From NCBI RefSeq assembly GCF_900110575.1, contig NZ_FOEF01000011.1, forward strand, positions 186,001 through 250,000: 64,000 nucleotides of DNA. The letters are read 5' to 3'. A program made the translations under genes and the position numbers. How positions within the stretch are numbered: position 1 is the stretch's first letter; every line of letters begins with the position of its first letter. Positions 6,735 through 15,468 of this stretch are shown here, in pieces. Origin of the DNA: Amycolatopsis saalfeldensis. Its GTDB lineage: Bacteria > Actinomycetota > Actinomycetes > Mycobacteriales > Pseudonocardiaceae. The notes below the pieces were generated by a model. It worked only from the letters and a program-made list of their open reading frames with translations, made no database searches and had not been told where the DNA came from.

Positions 6735-8290
6735 TGACGAGCACGGCCGACGAGGACGTGGTGACCACGTCCGCACCGGTGCTCGAGGTGGCCGGGGTGA
6801 CCAAGCGGTTCCCCGGCACGGTGGCCCTCGACGACGTCTCGTTCTCCCTGCGCCGGGGCGAGGTCCACGCCCTGGTCGGGGAGAACGGCGCCGGCAAGTC
6901 CACCCTGATCAAGGTCCTCACCGGCGTGTACCGGCCGGACGAGGGCGAGATCCGCCACCTCGGTGCGCCGGTCGGGTTCCGCCGGCCGATCGACGCGCAG
7001 CGCGCCGGCATCTCCACGATCTACCAGGAGGTCAACCTCGTCCCCCTGATGAGCATCGCGAGCAATGTTTTCCTCGGCCGCGAGCCGCGCACCCGCGCGG
7101 GCCTGGTGGACTGGGCGAAGCTGAACGCGGACGCGCGCGAGCTGCTCAAGGGCTACGGGATCGAAGCCGACGTGCGGCGCCCGCTGCACACGCTCGGCGT
7201 CGGCGCGCAGCAGATGGTCGCGCTGGCGCGGGCGGTGTCCACGGACGCCGGCGTGGTGGTGATGGACGAGCCGACGTCCTCGCTCGAGCCGCGCGAGGTG
7301 GACACGCTGTTCGAGGTGCTGGCCCGGCTGCACGCCGAGGGCATCGCGGTGATCTACGTGAGCCACCGGCTCGACGAGCTGTACCGGGTCTGCGACAGCG
7401 TCACGGTGCTGCGCGACGGCAAGGTCGTCCACAGTGGACCGTTGAAGCCGCTGCCGCGGATCGAGCTGGTGTCGATGATGCTGGGCCGGGAGATCCGGCA
7501 GATCCGCGCCGAGGGGGTCACCGCGTTCGGCGAGGAGCACCATGCCGAGCGGGAGCCGTTGCTGCGCGCGGAAAACCTCTCCGGCGGGCACAAGCTGCAC
7601 GACGTCTCGGTCAGCGTGCGGCCCGGTGAGGTCGTCGGGCTGGCCGGGCTGCTCGGGTCCGGGCGCAGTGAGACGGCGCGGGCGCTGGTCGGCGCGTTCC
7701 CGCTCGACGGCGGCACCGTGCTGGTCGCCGGGAAGCCGCTGAAACGCGGCCGGATCGCGGCCGCCATGCGCGCCGGGATCGCCCTGCTCGCCGAGGACCG
7801 CAAGGCCGACGGCATCATCCCGAACCTGTCCGTGCGCGAGAACATCGTGCTGGCCGCGCTGCCTTCGCTGTCCACCTTGGGTTTTGTCAACCGGGCCAAG
7901 CAGGACCGCGTGGTGAAGACGTTCATGGACCGGCTGCGGATCAAGGCGGCGAGCCCGGAGCAGAAGGTCTCCGAGCTGTCCGGCGGCAACCAGCAGAAGG
8001 TGCTGCTGGCCCGCTGGCTCGCCACCGGGCCGAAGATCCTGCTGCTCGACGAGCCCACGCGCGGCATCGACGTCGGGGCGAAGGCCGAGGTCCAGGCCCT
8101 GATCGACGAGCTGGCGCGGGAAGGCCTGGCCGTGCTGCTGATCTCCTCGGAGCTGGAAGAGCTGCTCGACGGCGCCGACCGCGTGGTGGTGCTGCGCGAC
8201 GGCTCCGTCGCCGGCGAGCTGACCGGCGAAGCCATCACCGAGGACAACGTGCTGGCCGCGATCGCGGCGGGGGGCGACGATGGTCACTGA
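6734..8290 (+). CDS. ytfR: sugar ABC transporter ATPase (two nucleotide-binding domains), YtfR type
   Basis: A 518-residue fused ATPase of the ribose/galactose (CUT2) class. The first domain has a normal Walker A (GENGAGKST), the sequence GVGAQQMVALARA in the signature position, and Walker B VVVMDEPTSSLE. The second has the degenerate Walker A GLLGSGRSE normal for this class, signature LSGGNQQKV and Walker B ILLLDEPTRGID. It powers the two permeases downstream. The start ATG overlaps the stop of the binding-protein gene (ATGA), indicating translational coupling. One ATPase with two different permease genes is the ytfRT-yjfF arrangement. Confidence 0.92.
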   Translation: MTSTADEDVVTTSAPVLEVAGVTKRFPGTVALDDVSFSLRRGEVHALVGENGAGKSTLIKVLTGVYRPDEGEIRHLGAPVGFRRPIDAQRAGISTIYQEVNLVPLMSIASNVFLGREPRTRAGLVDWAKLNADARELLKGYGIEADVRRPLHTLGVGAQQMVALARAVSTDAGVVVMDEPTSSLEPREVDTLFEVLARLHAEGIAVIYVSHRLDELYRVCDSVTVLRDGKVVHSGPLKPLPRIELVSMMLGREIRQIRAEGVTAFGEEHHAEREPLLRAENLSGGHKLHDVSVSVRPGEVVGLAGLLGSGRSETARALVGAFPLDGGTVLVAGKPLKRGRIAAAMRAGIALLAEDRKADGIIPNLSVRENIVLAALPSLSTLGFVNRAKQDRVVKTFMDRLRIKAASPEQKVSELSGGNQQKVLLARWLATGPKILLLDEPTRGIDVGAKAEVQALIDELAREGLAVLLISSELEELLDGADRVVVLRDGSVAGELTGEAITEDNVLAAIAAGGDDGH

Positions 8291-9257
8291 AGAACTCGTG
8301 AGTGTTCAGAGCGGTTCTCACCGGCACAAACAAGCCTTGACCGGCTGGCTGCAGAACTACGGCGTGTACCTGGCCGTGGTCGTGCTGCTGCTGTTCAACG
8401 TGGTCTTCACGGAGAACTTCCTGTCCGCGGCCAACTTCCGCACGCAGCTGGTGCAGGCCGCGCCGGTGTGCATCGTCGCGCTCGGCATGGCGCTGGTGAT
8501 CGGCACCGAGGGCATCGACCTGTCGGTCGGCTCGGTGATGTCGGTGGCCGCGGCGCTGGTGCCGCTGTACCTCGGCGCCGGGCCGGTCACAGCGGTCATC
8601 GTCGCGGTGCTCGCGGGGGTTGTTTCCGGGCTGTTCAGCGGTTTCCTGGTGGCGCGCCTGGGCATCCAGCCGATCATCGCGACGCTGGCGTTGCTCGTCG
8701 GCGGACGCGGGCTGGCGCTGGTGATCGCGCATGGCCAGCTCGTCGAGCTGCACAACCAGGACTTCCTCGCGCTGGGCACGGGCGAGGTGGTGGGCATCCC
8801 GGTGATGGTGCTCGTCGCCGCGGTGCTCGCCGTGCTGGCGGGGCTGCTGGTGCGGCGCACCACCTTCGGCCGTCACCTGGTGGCGGTCGGCGGCAACCGG
8901 CCGGCCGCGACGCTGGCCGGGCTGCCGGTGAAACGCGTGCTCATGGGCGTTTACGTGATCTCCGGCGCGCTGGCGGCCATCGCCGGCGTGCTGTCCACGG
9001 CGCGGCTCGGCGCGAGCGACCCCAACGACCTGGGCCTGCTGATGGAGCTGTCCGCGATCACCGCCGTGGTGGTCGGCGGCACGCCGCTGACCGGCGGCCG
9101 GGTGCGGGTGCTCGGCACGGTGTTCGGTGCGCTGCTGATGCAGCTGGTGCACGCGACCCTGATCAAGCACAACCTGCCGGACTCGGCCGCGCAGATGGTC
9201 CAGGCGGCCATCATCGTCGCGGCCGTCTACGTCGCCCGTGAGCGGAGCAGCCGATGA
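8280..9257 (+). CDS. ytfT: sugar ABC transporter permease 1, YtfT type
   Basis: A 325-residue integral membrane protein of the BPD_transp_2 family with about eight to ten hydrophobic segments. The family core reads GMALVIGTEGIDLSVGSVMS near the middle, followed by EAA-like loops (FSGFLVARLGIQPIIATLA) and GGTPLTGGRVRVLGTVFGAL near the C-terminus. Its start overlaps the ATPase gene by 11 bp. It should form the membrane channel as a heterodimer with the next permease, whose start overlaps this gene's stop by 4 bp. Length is normal for the family. Confidence 0.92.
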   Translation: MVTEELVSVQSGSHRHKQALTGWLQNYGVYLAVVVLLLFNVVFTENFLSAANFRTQLVQAAPVCIVALGMALVIGTEGIDLSVGSVMSVAAALVPLYLGAGPVTAVIVAVLAGVVSGLFSGFLVARLGIQPIIATLALLVGGRGLALVIAHGQLVELHNQDFLALGTGEVVGIPVMVLVAAVLAVLAGLLVRRTTFGRHLVAVGGNRPAATLAGLPVKRVLMGVYVISGALAAIAGVLSTARLGASDPNDLGLLMELSAITAVVVGGTPLTGGRVRVLGTVFGALLMQLVHATLIKHNLPDSAAQMVQAAIIVAAVYVARERSSR

Positions 9258-10243
9258 CCGCCGTCACCGAAACCGACACCGCGGGCTCCTCCCGCGGTGC
9301 CCAGTTCGCCGGGGTGATCCAGCGGCAGGGCGCCGCGGTGGTGCTCGTGCTCGGGGTCATCGCCGCGTGGTTCGCGTTCCCGCGCTTCGGCTCCGCCGAC
9401 AACCTGCGTGACCTGGCGTTGCAGGGCTCGTTCCTGGCCGTGATCGCGCTGGGGATGACGTTCGTGATCATCTCCGGCGGCATCGACCTGTCGGTCGGCT
9501 CGGTGTACGCGCTCGGCGGCGTGCTGGCCGCGTACGGCTCGCAGTACGGGCTGGCCGTCGCGATCGTGCTGCCGCTGGTGGTCTGCGCGCTGATCGGGCT
9601 GGTGAACGGGCTGCTGATCGCCCGGACGAAAATGGCGCCGTTCATCGTCACGCTGGCCTCGCTGCTGTTCGCGCGCGGTCTGCTGCTCGCGCTGACGAAC
9701 GAAGGCGCCACCACGTACAAGGTGCCCGTCGGCTCCGCGTTCCTGTGGCTGGGCCAGGGCACGATCTTCGGCATCGGCGTGCCCGTGTACCTCGCGCTGA
9801 TCCTCTTCGCCATCGGCGGAGTGGTGCTGCGGCGGACGCGGTTCGGGCAGTCGGTGTTCGCGCTCGGCGGCGCCGAGCAGTCCGCGTTGCTGATGGGGCT
9901 TCCCGTGGTGCGCACCAAAATCACGCTGTACACGCTCAGCGGCACTCTCGCCGGGCTGGCCGGCGTGCTCACCGCGGCGTACCTCCAGTCCGGCGTCACG
10001 GTGCTCGGCGTCGGCACGGAACTGGACGCCATCTCGGTGGTGGTCATCGGCGGCACCCTGCTCACGGGCGGCGCCGGGACGATCATCGGCACGCTCGTGG
10101 GCGTGCTGCTGCGCATCCTGATCCAGAACGTGATCAACCAGGTCGGCACCCTCGACTCCAACTACCAGACGGTGGTCAGCGGCGCGTTCCTGCTGATCGT
10201 CGTCGTGATCCAACGGCTATTGGCTCGTTCTCGCCGGTCCTGA
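9254..10243 (+). CDS. yjfF: sugar ABC transporter permease 2, YjfF type
   Basis: A 329-residue membrane protein, paralogous to the preceding permease, with the same core (GMTFVIISGGIDLSVGSVYA) and a C-terminal GGTLLTGGAGTIIGTLVGVL motif. Two permeases behind one double ATPase distinguishes YtfT/YjfF transporters from the ribose system, which uses a permease homodimer. The ATG overlaps the previous stop by 4 bp. A secreted GH2 enzyme gene follows 25 bp later with its own strong ribosome site, so transport and extracellular hydrolysis are probably expressed together. Confidence 0.9.
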   Translation: MTAVTETDTAGSSRGAQFAGVIQRQGAAVVLVLGVIAAWFAFPRFGSADNLRDLALQGSFLAVIALGMTFVIISGGIDLSVGSVYALGGVLAAYGSQYGLAVAIVLPLVVCALIGLVNGLLIARTKMAPFIVTLASLLFARGLLLALTNEGATTYKVPVGSAFLWLGQGTIFGIGVPVYLALILFAIGGVVLRRTRFGQSVFALGGAEQSALLMGLPVVRTKITLYTLSGTLAGLAGVLTAAYLQSGVTVLGVGTELDAISVVVIGGTLLTGGAGTIIGTLVGVLLRILIQNVINQVGTLDSNYQTVVSGAFLLIVVVIQRLLARSRRS

Positions 10244-10268
10244 CCCGTCACACACAGGAGGTTCGACG

Positions 10269-12764
10269 ATGTTCCGTCCTGCCCGCAGACCAGGCCGATG
10301 GGCCACGGCGGCGGCCGCGCTCGCCGTGGTGCTGTCCGGTCTCTCGAGTGCCCCGGCCACGGCCGCGGCTTCTCCACAGTGGCAACGGTTGACGCCACCG
10401 TTGACCACCCCGTGGACGAACCAGGTTTCGCCCACCAACGCGCTGCCGGACTACCCGCGCCCGCAGCAGACCCGCGACAAGTGGCAGAACCTCAACGGCG
10501 TCTGGGAGTTCGCGAAGGCCCAGCCCGGTGAGGCGCCGCCGATCGGCCGCTCGCTGGGCGAGCGGATCCTGGTGCCCTACCCGGTGGAGTCCGCGCTGTC
10601 CGGGATCATGCGCCACGAAACGCAGATGTGGTACCGGCGCACGTTCCAGGTGCCGAACAACTGGCAGGTCGGCGGCCGCGGCCAGCGGCTGCTGCTGCAC
10701 TTCCAGGCCGTGGACTGGGACGCCACGGTGTACGTCAACGGCCGCGAGGTCACCCACCACACCGGCGGGTACGACGCGTTCTCCGTGGACGTCACCGACG
10801 CGCTGACCACGGCCAAGAACCAGGAGATCGTGGTCGGCGTCGCCGACCCGAACGACGCCGGCGGCCAGCCGCTGGGCAAGCAGCGCCAGCCCGGCGACGG
10901 GATCTTCTACACCCCGTCGTCCGGCATCTGGCAGACCGTGTGGCTGGAGCCGGTCACGCCGGCGCACATCGACCGCGTCGACACCACACCGGACGTCGCG
11001 AACGGCTCGGTGTCGGTGACCGCCCAGGTCGGCGGCCCGGTGCGGCAACGCGTCGAAGCCATCGCCTACGACCACGGCCGCGTCGTAGGCCGGGCCACCG
11101 GTGAAGCCAACAAACCGTTGCAGCTCAAGGTGGACAAGCCGCACCTGTGGACGCCGGACGACCCGTTCCTGTACGACCTGCGGGTGTCACTGTCCTCAGG
11201 GGACAGTGTCGGCTCGTACTTCGGGCTGCGCTCGATCTCGGTCGGCAAGACCGCGGACGGCAAGCAGCACATGCTGCTCAACGGCAAGTTCGTCATGCAG
11301 CTGGGCCCGCTCGACCAGGGCTTCTGGCCGGACGGCATCTACACCGCGCCGACCGACGCCGCGCTGAAGTTCGACCTGCAGCAGGAGAAGGCGCTCGGCT
11401 TCAACATGGTGCGCAAGCACATCAAGGTCGAGCCGGACCGCTGGTACTACTACGCCGACAAGCTCGGGCTGATGGTGTGGCAGGACATGCCGGCGATGAA
11501 GGACGACGTCGAAGCGACCCCGGCCGCCCAGGTGAACTTCGAGTCCGAAATGCACCGGATGATCGACCAGCACCGCAGCTTCCCGTCGATCGTCACCTGG
11601 GTGCCGTTCAACGAGGGCTGGGGCGACTACCAGGTCGGCCGGATCGCCGACGAGGTCAAGTCCTGGGACCCGACCCGGCTGGTGGACGCGGAGTCCGGGG
11701 TGAACTGCTGCCGGTCCGAACCGGACAGCGGCCGCGGGAACATCTACGACGACCACACCTACACCGGTCCGGGCACCCCGACACCGGACGCGACGAGAGC
11801 CGCCGTCGACGGTGAGTACGGCGGGCTCGGGCTCAAGGTCGACGGTCACCAATTCGACCCGGCCGGCAGCTTCGCGTACGAAATGGAGCCGGACAGCGCG
11901 ACTCTTACGAAGCGTTACGGCGAGCTGCAGCAACGGCTTCTGCTCGCGGCCCAGCAATGCGGCGTCTCGGCCGGCGTCTACACGCAGACCACGGACGTCG
12001 AGAAGGAGGTCAACGGCTTCCTCACCTACGACCGTCAGGTGAAGAAGATGGACTTCGCGGCGGTCCGCGCGGCGAACCAGGCGGTGATCAAGGGCGCGAC
12101 CGGCGCGCCGGTCAAGGGCCCGGTGGCCTCGCAGGGCACCCCGGGCATCGACGGCATCGCCGCCTACCCGTTCGACGAGAACACCGGCACCACGGCGGCC
12201 GACACGGTCGGCGGCCACAACGCCACCCTCGTCGGCGGCGCCGGCTGGACGGCAGGCCACAGCGGCTCGGCGCTGGCGGTGAACGGCTCCGGCCAGTACG
12301 CCGACACCGGCGCGCCGCTGGTCAAGACCGACGGCAGCTACAGCGTCGCGGCGTGGGTGAAGTTCACCGCGCTGGGCGACGGCTTCCAGACCGTGGTGAG
12401 CCAGGACGGCGGTGACCACAGCGCGTTCTTCCTGCAGTACTCCGGCGCGGACCACAAGCTGGCGTTCAGCTTCGTCGGCGTGCGGGCCCTCGCGCCGATG
12501 ACGCCGGAAGCCGGCCGCTGGTACCACCTGGTCGGTGTCCGTGACGCCGCCACGGGGCAGCTCGCGCTGTACGTGGACGGCAAGCAGGCCGTGAGCCGCA
12601 ACGTCTGCCTCGGCGAGGCGTCGACCGGCCACACCGTGATCGGGCGCGGCCAGTTCGGCGGCAACCCGGTCGACTACCTCAACGGCGCCGTCGACCAGGT
12701 CCACGTGTACGACCGCGCGCTGACCGAGCAGGAGGTGGCGACGCTTTACAGCTCCGGTGTGTGA
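10269..12764 (+). CDS. secreted glycoside hydrolase family 2 enzyme with C-terminal LamG domain
   Basis: An 831-residue exported enzyme. A signal peptide (about 1-36, ending PATAAA) is followed by the GH2 jelly-roll sugar-binding domain (about 45-220), an Ig-like domain (about 225-320), the TIM barrel (about 320-600) and a LamG/concanavalin-like domain (about 640-828). The likely acid/base is Glu449 in PFNEGWGDY and the likely nucleophile Glu516 in DGEYGGLG. The ribosome site AGGAGG lies before the ATG. It is last in the YtfQRT-YjfF-like operon and is followed by a strong terminator hairpin. Bacterial GH2 enzymes include beta-galactosidases, beta-glucuronidases and, in Streptomyces, beta-D-galactofuranosidases. 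With this transporter, a galactofuranosidase is the most economical inference. Confidence 0.87.
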   Translation: MFRPARRPGRWATAAAALAVVLSGLSSAPATAAASPQWQRLTPPLTTPWTNQVSPTNALPDYPRPQQTRDKWQNLNGVWEFAKAQPGEAPPIGRSLGERILVPYPVESALSGIMRHETQMWYRRTFQVPNNWQVGGRGQRLLLHFQAVDWDATVYVNGREVTHHTGGYDAFSVDVTDALTTAKNQEIVVGVADPNDAGGQPLGKQRQPGDGIFYTPSSGIWQTVWLEPVTPAHIDRVDTTPDVANGSVSVTAQVGGPVRQRVEAIAYDHGRVVGRATGEANKPLQLKVDKPHLWTPDDPFLYDLRVSLSSGDSVGSYFGLRSISVGKTADGKQHMLLNGKFVMQLGPLDQGFWPDGIYTAPTDAALKFDLQQEKALGFNMVRKHIKVEPDRWYYYADKLGLMVWQDMPAMKDDVEATPAAQVNFESEMHRMIDQHRSFPSIVTWVPFNEGWGDYQVGRIADEVKSWDPTRLVDAESGVNCCRSEPDSGRGNIYDDHTYTGPGTPTPDATRAAVDGEYGGLGLKVDGHQFDPAGSFAYEMEPDSATLTKRYGELQQRLLLAAQQCGVSAGVYTQTTDVEKEVNGFLTYDRQVKKMDFAAVRAANQAVIKGATGAPVKGPVASQGTPGIDGIAAYPFDENTGTTAADTVGGHNATLVGGAGWTAGHSGSALAVNGSGQYADTGAPLVKTDGSYSVAAWVKFTALGDGFQTVVSQDGGDHSAFFLQYSGADHKLAFSFVGVRALAPMTPEAGRWYHLVGVRDAATGQLALYVDGKQAVSRNVCLGEASTGHTVIGRGQFGGNPVDYLNGAVDQVHVYDRALTEQEVATLYSSGV

Positions 12765-12773
12765 GTGAGCCAG

Positions 12774-12809
12774 GAAGGCCGTCACGGGATCTCCCCCGTG
12801 GCGGCCTTC
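12774..12809 (+). terminator. rho-independent-type terminator after the sugar operon
   Basis: GAAGGCCGTCACGGG (12774-12788) pairs with CCCGTGGCGGCCTTC (12795-12809) over 15 positions with one G-T pair and a 6-nt loop, followed by a pyrimidine-rich tail (TTCGTGTTCTC). It begins 10 bp after the GH2 stop. Confidence 0.8.
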
Positions 12810-12836
12810 TTCGTGTTCTCCTGGTAGGAACAGGGC

Positions 12837-13235
12837 ATGACCGAAGAAGAGCGGTACCAACTCGGGGTCGAGACCATGAACGCCGTGGGCGACGGCAGTG
12901 CCCAGCGGGTGATCGAAAGCCTCGGGGACATCGCGCCGGACATGGCCCGGCAGATCGTCTCCTGGGGATTCGGGGAGGTCTACTCGCGGCCCGCGCTCGT
13001 GCCGCGGGACCGGCAGCTGCTGACGCTCGGCATGCTGACCGCGCTCGGCGGGTGCGAGCCGCAGCTGGAGGTGCACATCGGCACCGCGCTGAACGTCGGG
13101 CTGACGCCGGCGGAGATCGTCGAGGCGCTGTTGCAGGCGGCGGCCTACTGCGGGTTCCCGAAGGCGCTGAACGCCACGTTCGTCGCCAAGAAGGTGTTCG
13201 GCGAACGCGGGCTGCTGCCGGTGACCGGGGCATGA
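12837..13235 (+). CDS. carboxymuconolactone decarboxylase (CMD/AhpD-like) family protein
   Basis: A 132-residue all-helical protein. The segment RDRQLLTLGMLTALGGCEPQLEVHIGTAL followed by VGLTPAEIVEALLQAAAYCGFP is the CMD core, written here only to show its layout in pieces: RDRQLLTLGM, GGCEPQLEVHIG and PAEIVEALLQ. The CxxC redox pair of AhpD is absent, so it resembles PcaC-type members. Many such proteins act as small lactone decarboxylases or in stress responses; the substrate is unknown. The stop overlaps the next start by 4 bp, coupling it to an NAD(P)-binding protein. Confidence 0.85.
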   Translation: MTEEERYQLGVETMNAVGDGSAQRVIESLGDIAPDMARQIVSWGFGEVYSRPALVPRDRQLLTLGMLTALGGCEPQLEVHIGTALNVGLTPAEIVEALLQAAAYCGFPKALNATFVAKKVFGERGLLPVTGA

Positions 13236-13912
13236 AGGTGCTCCTGTTCGGCGCGACCGGCATGGTCGGGCAGGGCGTGCTGCGGGAATGCCTGCTCGAC
13301 GACCGCGTCGAGCAGGTCCTCACGGTCGGGCGGACGGCCACCGGCACCGTGCACCCGAAACTGGCCGAGCTGGTCCCCGAAGACCTCGCGGACCTCAGCG
13401 GGCACACCGCCGAACTCTCCCGTTACGACACGTGTTTCTTCTGCCTCGGCGTCTCCTCCGCTGGTATGCCGGCCGAGGAGTACGAGCGGATCACTTACCA
13501 GCTCACGCTTTCCGTCGCCCGGACGCTGGTGGACGCGCGGCCGCACAGCACGTTCATCTACGTGTCGGGCGCTGGCACCGACAGCAGCGAGCGCGGGCGC
13601 ATCCGCTGGGCGCGGGTCAAGGGCGCCACGGAAAACGCGCTGAAGCGCTTGCCACTCACCACGTACTTCTTCCGGCCCGGCGCGGTCCAGCCGATGCACG
13701 GGATCACCTCGAAAACCCCGCTGTACCGGGTGATCTACCGATTCACCGGGCCGCTGTTCGCCGTGCTGCGCCGGGTGGCGCCCGCGACCGTCACCACCAC
13801 GGAGGAACTGGGCCGCGCGATGGTGTCGGTGACCGCCGACGGCTACCCGCGGCAGATCCTCGAGCCGCGCGACATCACCGCTGCCGGGCGACGAGACCGA
13901 CCAGCAGGTTGA
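13232..13912 (+). CDS. NAD(P)-binding Rossmann-fold protein (atypical SDR/epimerase-like)
   Basis: A 226-residue protein beginning with the dinucleotide motif GATGMVGQGVL, then FFCLGVSSAGM and a short-chain-like IYVSGAGTDSS segment. It resembles NmrA/YbjT-like atypical short-chain dehydrogenases, which often lack a full catalytic triad. It is coupled to the CMD gene through an ATGA overlap. Its last 38 bp run antisense through the end of the convergent TetR gene, and the charged C-terminal tail (GRRDRPAG) comes from that overlap. Substrate and exact reaction are unknown. Confidence 0.82.
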   Translation: MKVLLFGATGMVGQGVLRECLLDDRVEQVLTVGRTATGTVHPKLAELVPEDLADLSGHTAELSRYDTCFFCLGVSSAGMPAEEYERITYQLTLSVARTLVDARPHSTFIYVSGAGTDSSERGRIRWARVKGATENALKRLPLTTYFFRPGAVQPMHGITSKTPLYRVIYRFTGPLFAVLRRVAPATVTTTEELGRAMVSVTADGYPRQILEPRDITAAGRRDRPAG

Positions 13913-14546
13913 CCAGGCCCTCGGTGAGGCCGTCCGCGAACATCCGCGACGCGGGCGGCGCGCCGAGTTCGGCCGCCGCCGTCGCGACCGCCTCGGTCGG
14001 ATTGGCGAACGGCCACAATCCCGCCACCACAACAAAAACGGCGCCCGCGAAGTGGTTCGCGCCCTCGTCCGACAGCTCCGGCACCCGGGCCCGGACCAGC
14101 CCGGCGAGGCGGCCGGTGTTGGCGGCCGCGCGCGCTTTGAAGCCGCGCGCGAACTCGATGGAGATGTTGCGCTCCAGCACCGAAGCCATGGCGCTGATGA
14201 GTTCGCACAGCAGCCGGTCCCCCCGCAGCGAACGCGCGATCGTCGCGGCGACCCGCTCCTCGCGCGCGTACCCCGGCCCCTCCTCGACCGGCTCGGCCAG
14301 CTCCCGCTCGACGCCGTCCAGCCACGCCCGCCACACCCCGTCCAGCACCTCGAGGAAAATCGCCTCGCGGCTGTCGAAGTAGCGCAGCACATTGGACTTC
14401 GCCAGCCCCACGCGGTCACTCAGCTCACGCAGGCTGATCTCGGCGACCGGCCGCTCGCGCAGCATCGCGGTCGCCGTCTCGAGGATCGTGACGCGCCGGG
14501 CCTCGATCTGCTCGGGCCGCCGCGCGCGCTGGAAACCGGCGCTCAC
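13875..14546 (-). CDS. TetR-family transcriptional regulator
   Basis: About 223 residues from the GTG at 14546. The N-terminal helix-turn-helix reads ISLRELSDRVGLAKSNVLRY (about 40-60) followed by FDSREAIFLEVL, the standard TetR layout. The ligand domain carries a TetR_C-like sequence with an Ala-rich C-terminus. It converges with the NAD(P)-binding gene, overlapping it by 38 bp, and is divergent from a small lipoprotein gene about 100 bp away. Target and ligand cannot be read from sequence. Confidence 0.85.
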   Translation of the reverse strand: MSAGFQRARRPEQIEARRVTILETATAMLRERPVAEISLRELSDRVGLAKSNVLRYFDSREAIFLEVLDGVWRAWLDGVERELAEPVEEGPGYAREERVAATIARSLRGDRLLCELISAMASVLERNISIEFARGFKARAAANTGRLAGLVRARVPELSDEGANHFAGAVFVVVAGLWPFANPTEAVATAAAELGAPPASRMFADGLTEGLVNLLVGLVARQR

Positions 14547-14648
14547 CGGGCCGAGAATAGCAGCCCGGCAGTCTTTTAACGGCCGTCTCAGGGTCCATTG
14601 GGTGACTTCCCCGATGTCCCGCCGAACGACCGGCAACACACTGAAGTC

Positions 14649-14993
14649 ATGCGCAAAACGGCTGTGTTCACCGTCGTGTTCACCTTCGTCGCCCTGATGG
14701 TGAGCGGGTGTGGTTCGGCTTCGGCACCAGCCGCCGCGCCGGACAACGGCAACGTGAATCTCACGGACTACAGCGACAACGACGGGACCAAGGCGAAGGT
14801 CGTGCTCACCGGCGCGATCGGTGACTACGGCGACGCGGTGAGCCTCACCTCGAACGGCGACGCGCACGGCCGGCGCACCGACATCGACCTGACCGTCAAC
14901 GTCAACGAGGTCGACGTCAAGGACCACTGCGGCCCGGGAGCCAAGTTCCTCAGCCAGACGATCGTCATCACCGGGCCGGGGACGGTCGGCTAG
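14649..14993 (+). CDS. small secreted lipoprotein, unknown function
   Basis: A 114-residue protein. A signal peptide (RKTAVFTVVFTFVALMVSGC) ends in lipobox VSGC, Cys about 21. The mature part is short, polar and beta-rich (KAKVVLTGAIGDYGDAVSLT and DIDLTVNVNEVDV) with a single further Cys near the end. No family is recognised. I chose the ATG at 14649 because it places the lipobox at the expected distance; an upstream in-frame start would bury the signal sequence. Its stop overlaps the convergent PGPGW gene by 4 bp. Confidence 0.7.
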   Translation: MRKTAVFTVVFTFVALMVSGCGSASAPAAAPDNGNVNLTDYSDNDGTKAKVVLTGAIGDYGDAVSLTSNGDAHGRRTDIDLTVNVNEVDVKDHCGPGAKFLSQTIVITGPGTVG

Positions 14994-15415
14994 GCCTCCG
15001 GCGCCGGGTCCGGCTCCGCGCGACGGGCCTGCACCCGGCGGTAGCTCCAGATCAGCAGCGTGAAGAGGATCAGCCCGGACAGGATCAGGCTCGAGCCCGC
15101 GCTCCAGCCGCCGAACGGCAGCGACTTCACCAGCCCCCACACCACCCCGGCGGCCATCAGGCCCAGACCGGCGAGCACCGAACCCGCGATCCGCAGCGGT
15201 GACGCGACGCTGTCCTCCGCCGCCTTCATCGCGCGCCGGCGCACGGGGTCGACGAACTTCTGCAGCGCCGGGAACTCCGAGGCCAGCACGATCAGGCCCG
15301 CGAGCACCAGCAGCAGCCCGGGGCCGGGCAGCACCAGCAGCACCACGCCGACGGCCACCAGCACCCCGCCGGCCACCGCGGCCGCCACCCGTTTCACCGG
15401 TTTGCCGACTCCCAT
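14990..15415 (-). CDS. PGPGW-motif transmembrane protein (TIGR02611-like)
   Basis: A 141-residue membrane protein. Hydrophobic segments at about 10-30, 30-46, 75-95 and 105-125 surround the diagnostic motif VLPGPGLLLVLAGLIVLASE, which defines the actinobacterial PGPGW/TIGR02611 family. The loop after it is basic (DPVRRRAMKAA) and the C-terminus is charged. The family has no established function. It stands alone: the SRPBCC gene on the same strand starts 53 bp upstream with no coupling. Confidence 0.8.
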   Translation of the reverse strand: MGVGKPVKRVAAAVAGGVLVAVGVVLLVLPGPGLLLVLAGLIVLASEFPALQKFVDPVRRRAMKAAEDSVASPLRIAGSVLAGLGLMAAGVVWGLVKSLPFGGWSAGSSLILSGLILFTLLIWSYRRVQARRAEPDPAPEA

Positions 15416-15468
15416 GCGCTTTCCCCTCCCGTGTCCGGTTCCGCCAGTCTGCCCGCTCCGGGCGCGGA

